Assembly: GCF_900239185.1 (NCBI RefSeq)
Contig: NZ_OENA01000053.1
Span: 248,305 to 312,304 of the forward strand
Direction of reading: 5' to 3'
DNA: 64,000 nt
DNA from: Tenacibaculum finnmarkense
GTDB lineage: Bacteria; Bacteroidota; Bacteroidia; Flavobacteriales; Flavobacteriaceae
Under the pieces are notes generated by a model. That model was not told the DNA's origin and searched no databases. It worked only from the letters and a program-made list of their open reading frames with translations. This document shows, piece by piece, positions 61,361 through 64,000 of this stretch (positions are counted from its first letter, which is position 1; every line of letters begins with the position of its first letter). A program made the position numbers and the translations under genes.

Positions 61361-61783
61361 TTAACGAGATACTCTTAATTGCGAGCTGTTAATTGGCGTT
61401 ACAAAATACAGTAAAGCATTGCAGCCTTGGTTATCAATAGAAGCGCCATTGGCTAAATAATTATACTTTTTAGCATCGCAGGGGCAGTTAATATGAATTC
61501 CATCAAAATACATTAAAGCGTTACAAGTATTTTCAGGACACTGCTGGTCAAAGGCTTTATAACCGTTGGTTCCTGTTCTAAAAATAACAAGATTACGCCC
61601 CTGTATAGTGTTTTCAGATTGTCCGCCAGGCACTAATAATCCTTGAAATTCAGGCAATGTTAAATCAATAATAGCATTTATTTCAACACTTCTAAAACAG
61701 TTGTTTACAGGCACATTATCAGTACAACTAATTGTTGTATTTATGCCGATTATTAAAACTAATAGGTAAAAAATATTTTTCAT
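61361..61783 (-). CDS. Rieske-like lipoprotein lacking the histidine ligands
   Basis: The 140 residues have a lipoprotein signal (ISCTDNVPVNN). The second half reads DQQCPENTCNALMYFDGIHI then NCPCDAKKYNYLANGAS. It follows the Rieske form C-x-H-x-G-C ... C-P-C-H-G-S-x-F-x-x-x-G, but the two histidines are replaced by Glu (CPE) and Asp (CPCD) while the cysteines remain. A classical 2Fe-2S Rieske cluster is thus unlikely; a disulphide-stabilised fold or another metal site is possible. It is divergent from greA. Confidence 0.75.
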   Translation of the reverse strand: MKNIFYLLVLIIGINTTISCTDNVPVNNCFRSVEINAIIDLTLPEFQGLLVPGGQSENTIQGRNLVIFRTGTNGYKAFDQQCPENTCNALMYFDGIHINCPCDAKKYNYLANGASIDNQGCNALLYFVTPINSSQLRVSR

Positions 61784-61834
61784 TATTTAAAAATTGAGTT
61801 GCCTAAGCAAGGTTACGAATTTACAAATATTTTG

Positions 61835-61842
61835 TATATTTG
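61835..61842 (+). promoter_or_regulatory. -7 box TATATTTG of greA
   Basis: Exact TAnnTTTG match 47 bases upstream of the greA ATG at 61890. It lies inside the longer open frame beginning at 61794 and rules that start out. Confidence 0.7.
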
Positions 61843-61848
61843 TAAAGC

Positions 61849-61874
61849 AATCTCATTCCTATCGGTATGAGATT
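61849..61874 (+). promoter_or_regulatory. Hairpin in the greA leader
   Basis: AATCTCAT (61849-61856) pairs perfectly with ATGAGATT (61867-61874) around a 10-base loop, followed by three further T. It lies between the -7 box and the greA ATG, so it is in the 5' leader and could be a weak terminator/attenuator. Confidence 0.6.
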
Positions 61875-61889
61875 TTTAAATTAAAAATT

Positions 61890-62363
61890 ATGAGTGAAGT
61901 ATCATATTATAGTGCAGAAGGATTAAAAAAATTAAAAGACGAGTTATCACAGCTAGAGCATGTTGAAAGACCAAGAGTTTCTCAAGAAATTGGTGAAGCT
62001 ATAGATAAAGGAGATTTAAGTGAAAATGCAGAGTATCATGCCGCAAAAGAAGAGCAGTCTTTATTAGAAACTAAGATTGCGAAGCTTAAAAATGTAGTTG
62101 CAAATGCTCGTATTATTGATGAAAGTCAGTTAGATTTATCTAAAATATTAATTCATTCAGTGGTTAAAATAAAGAACACAACCAATAATATGGAGTTTTC
62201 TTACAGGTTAGTTGCTGATTCTGAAACGGATATTAAAAATGGTAAATTATCAGTAAATTCACCTATCGGAAAAGGATTGTTAGGGAAAAAATTAGGCGAT
62301 ATAGCCGAAATTAAAGTGCCTAATGGTATAATGAAGTTTGAAATTATGGAAATTTCTAGATAA
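61890..62363 (+). CDS. greA: Transcription elongation factor GreA
   Basis: GreA enters the RNA polymerase secondary channel and restarts backtracked complexes by transcript cleavage. The 157 residues from ATG 61890 (MSEVSYYSAEGLKKLKDEL) show the N-terminal coiled coil with acidic tip DKGDLSENAEYHAAKEEQS and the C-terminal FKBP-like domain SVNSPIGKGLLGKKLGDIAEI. I reject the frame start at 61794: it would read through the promoter and add 32 non-conserved residues. A terminator follows. Confidence 0.96.
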   Translation: MSEVSYYSAEGLKKLKDELSQLEHVERPRVSQEIGEAIDKGDLSENAEYHAAKEEQSLLETKIAKLKNVVANARIIDESQLDLSKILIHSVVKIKNTTNNMEFSYRLVADSETDIKNGKLSVNSPIGKGLLGKKLGDIAEIKVPNGIMKFEIMEISR

Positions 62364-62388
62364 AATTTTAAAACTTATTTTTTTTGAT

Positions 62389-62415
62389 AAAAGCGTTGCA
62401 TCTAGCAGCGCTTTT
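62389..62415 (+). terminator. Terminator of greA
   Basis: AAAAGCGTTGC (62389-62399) pairs with GCAGCGCTTTT (62405-62415) with one G-U pair, then T. Confidence 0.82.
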
Positions 62416-62486
62416 TTTATTTTTACAAGCATATTTTTAATCATCATTTTGATGAAAAAGATGATAACCATTAAATTAAATAAACC

Positions 62487-62879
62487 ATGGCAAGTATTTT
62501 TACCAAAATAATTTCAGGAGAAATTCCTTCTTATAAAGTAGCAGAAAATGATAATTTCATTGCTTTTTTAGATATCAATCCGAATGCAAAAGGGCATACT
62601 TTAGTTGTTCCTAAAAAAGAAGAAAATAAAATTTTTGATTTATCGAAACAAGAATATACTGAGTTAATGGATTTTTCGTATCGTGTGGCAAAAGCTATTG
62701 AAAAAGCCGTTCCTTGTAAACGTGTTGGAATGAGTGTAATTGGTTTAGAAGTGCCACATGTTCATGTACATTTGATTCCTTTAAATGCTATGGCAGATAT
62801 TCAGTTTAAAGAAAAAGTAAAATTATCGGAAGAAGAGTTTTTAGCTTTAACAGAAAAGATATCAAGTAATTTTGAGTAA
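62487..62879 (+). CDS. HIT family nucleotide hydrolase/transferase
   Basis: The 130-residue HINT-type histidine-triad protein begins SIFTKIISGEIPSYKVAE. It has FLDINPNAKGHTLVVPKKE and the triad HVHVHLIPL, whose middle His is the nucleophile. Such proteins hydrolyse AMP-lysine or other nucleoside phosphoramidates. It follows greA, as in many flavobacteria, but the terminator between them suggests separate transcription. Confidence 0.94.
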   Translation: MASIFTKIISGEIPSYKVAENDNFIAFLDINPNAKGHTLVVPKKEENKIFDLSKQEYTELMDFSYRVAKAIEKAVPCKRVGMSVIGLEVPHVHVHLIPLNAMADIQFKEKVKLSEEEFLALTEKISSNFE

Positions 62880-62901
62880 TTTATTATTTTTATTTTGCTT
62901 T

Positions 62902-62925
62902 AACAAGGGGTTTTAATCCCTTGTT
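62902..62925. terminator. Bidirectional terminator after the HIT gene
   Basis: AACAAGGG (62902-62909) pairs with CCCTTGTT (62918-62925), followed by TTT. It lies between the convergent HIT and histidine kinase genes. Confidence 0.7.
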
Positions 62926-62958
62926 TTTAGTATTTTAAGTGAAAATAAAATTTAGAAT

Positions 62959-64000
62959 CTAAATTTTATCAAGTGAAATTTCAAAAGTTGTTCCTTTATT
63001 AATGGTTGATTTTTGAACGACTATTTTTCCGTTATGGTATTCTTCAACAATACGTTTTGAAAGTGATAAACCCAAGCCCCAACCACGTTTTTTTGTGGTA
63101 AAACCAGGTTCAAAAATTTGTTTAAATAACTTTTTTTGAAGTCCTTTTCCTGAATCGGTAATGCTGATTTTTACCTGTTTTGGCGTTTCTGTAATTGCTA
63201 ATGAAAGATCGCCTTTTCCTTGCATGGCATCAATAGCATTTTTTAGTAAGTTTTCAATAACCCAGCCGTATAATTCAATATTTAAAAGGGTTGAGATGTT
63301 TTTTTTATCCGAAGAAAAAGAAAAATGTACCTTCTTAGAGCTTCGAGATTTTAAATAATTAAATGCCGTTTGGGTTTCTAAAACAATATTGTGTATTTTT
63401 AATTTTGGTAAAGAACCAATTTTAGAAAAACGATTGGCAATAGTATTTAATCGGTCAACATCTTTTTCAATTTCAAGAATATAGTCTTCATTTACATCTT
63501 CAGATCTTAAAATAGCTATCCACCCTAATAAGGATGATAATGGCGTGCCAATTTGATGCGCTGTTTCCTTTGCCATACCTGTCCAAAGTTTGTTTTGATC
63601 GGCTATTTTGTTTGATGTGTACATCATGTAAACGATGGTTAAAAAAAGTCCTAAAATTAACAGCAAGGCAAGCGGATAGTATTTTAACTGGCATAATAAA
63701 TCGGAATTTCGGTAATAAAGATATTGGGTAATTCCAAAATATTCAATCATAATAGGGGCGTTTTGCCTTTTCATAATTGCCAATTGTGCTTCCAGATATT
63801 TTGGGTTTTTAGATTTTAGCGTATCTAAATTTCGATACAAATCAATACCGCCATTTTCATTGACCAAAATAGTAGGAATATCTTCAATAGTTTGATATAT
63901 TTTATTGATTAAATTGGTGTTTTCGTTTAAATCAATATTTGCTGCTAGTTCTTTAAAAGCGGCTGCAAATATTTCAATTTTACCACGTTCTTCTTCTTTA
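62959..64000 (-). CDS. Sensor histidine kinase (5' end outside the window)
   Basis: The frame stays open to the last base of the window, so only the C-terminal 346 residues are present; the TTG at 63867 is not a credible start. The visible part has an extracytoplasmic stretch, a membrane helix (YYPLALLLILGLFLTIVYMM), a HisKA-type helix with KETAHQIGTPLSSLLGWIAI (His is the autophosphorylation site) and a HATPase domain with N-box NLLKNAIDAMQG, DSGKGL and GWGLGLSLSKRIVEEY. The response regulator is not in the window. Confidence 0.92.
   Translation of the reverse strand, partial: KEEERGKIEIFAAAFKELAANIDLNENTNLINKIYQTIEDIPTILVNENGGIDLYRNLDTLKSKNPKYLEAQLAIMKRQNAPIMIEYFGITQYLYYRNSDLLCQLKYYPLALLLILGLFLTIVYMMYTSNKIADQNKLWTGMAKETAHQIGTPLSSLLGWIAILRSEDVNEDYILEIEKDVDRLNTIANRFSKIGSLPKLKIHNIVLETQTAFNYLKSRSSKKVHFSFSSDKKNISTLLNIELYGWVIENLLKNAIDAMQGKGDLSLAITETPKQVKISITDSGKGLQKKLFKQIFEPGFTTKKRGWGLGLSLSKRIVEEYHNGKIVVQKSTINKGTTFEISLDKI

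Noticed and set aside
61794..61889. Upstream start for greA
   Set aside because: It would code through the promoter box and leader hairpin; GreA starts at MSEVSYYS.

Overview
The window comes from a Bacteroidota genome of the class Flavobacteriia, most likely the family Flavobacteriaceae. I lean towards a marine Tenacibaculum/Polaribacter-like organism, but the genus is a guess. The evidence is the complete gldK-gldL-gldM-gldN motor locus of the type IX secretion/gliding system, GLPGLI and DUF4625 proteins, low G+C, almost no Shine-Dalgarno sites, and many promoters with the Bacteroidetes -7 box TAnnTTTG. Most of the window is housekeeping gene order that looks vertically inherited.

Layout. 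1-8.7 kb: tail of an unknown gene, an MFS transporter, a MazG-like/aroA operon, queA, rlmN, a MORN-repeat protein and a polyprenyl synthase. 8.7-14.6 kb (minus): groEL, groES, secG, lptE, a sigma-54 activator and miaB. 14.8-23.2 kb (plus): topA, a degenerate arginase-fold protein and gldKLMN. 23.3-34 kb: a FAD oxidoreductase, DUF983, an ABC-F ATPase, a compact three-gene accessory island (26.8-27.95 kb), a NYN-domain protein, a PLP enzyme, a glucosaminidase, a gamma-carbonic anhydrase-like protein, a nuclease/phosphatase, a CHAP protein and two identical tRNA-Phe genes. 34.2-41.9 kb: coaX, an outer-membrane protein, a TPR protein, lptC, a CNNM/CBS protein and a PpiD/SurA-like isomerase, an envelope-biogenesis cluster. 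42-57.5 kb: a surface lipoprotein, lpdA, a glycosyltransferase, a barrel/GLPGLI/small-peptide triad, a TonB receptor with two DUF4625 lipoproteins and a His-rich protein, and an M3 peptidase. 57.7-61.3 kb (minus): purK and purE, separated by an ATPase/HNH pair. 61.4-64 kb: a Rieske-like lipoprotein, greA, a HIT protein and a truncated histidine kinase.

Two probable phage-defence modules sit in this conserved background. The first (26799-27948) is an ADP-ribosyltransferase-like toxin, a 47-residue overlapping ORF and a SecB-like chaperone. This is the layout of a toxin-antitoxin-chaperone system of the CmdTAC type and is the most exciting item here. The second (58213-60092) is a Septu-like PtuA/PtuB pair inserted inside the purK-purE operon.

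The non-coding DNA is also informative. A ~90-base element with conserved arms and a variable but self-complementary T/A core occurs three times. There is a REP/BIME-like double hairpin at 43.9 kb, a REP-like hairpin pair at 8.5 kb, and a near-identical AT-rich palindrome at two sites. Three genes have a -7 box only 4-6 bases before their start codon and may give leaderless mRNAs. greA has a leader hairpin that could be an attenuator.
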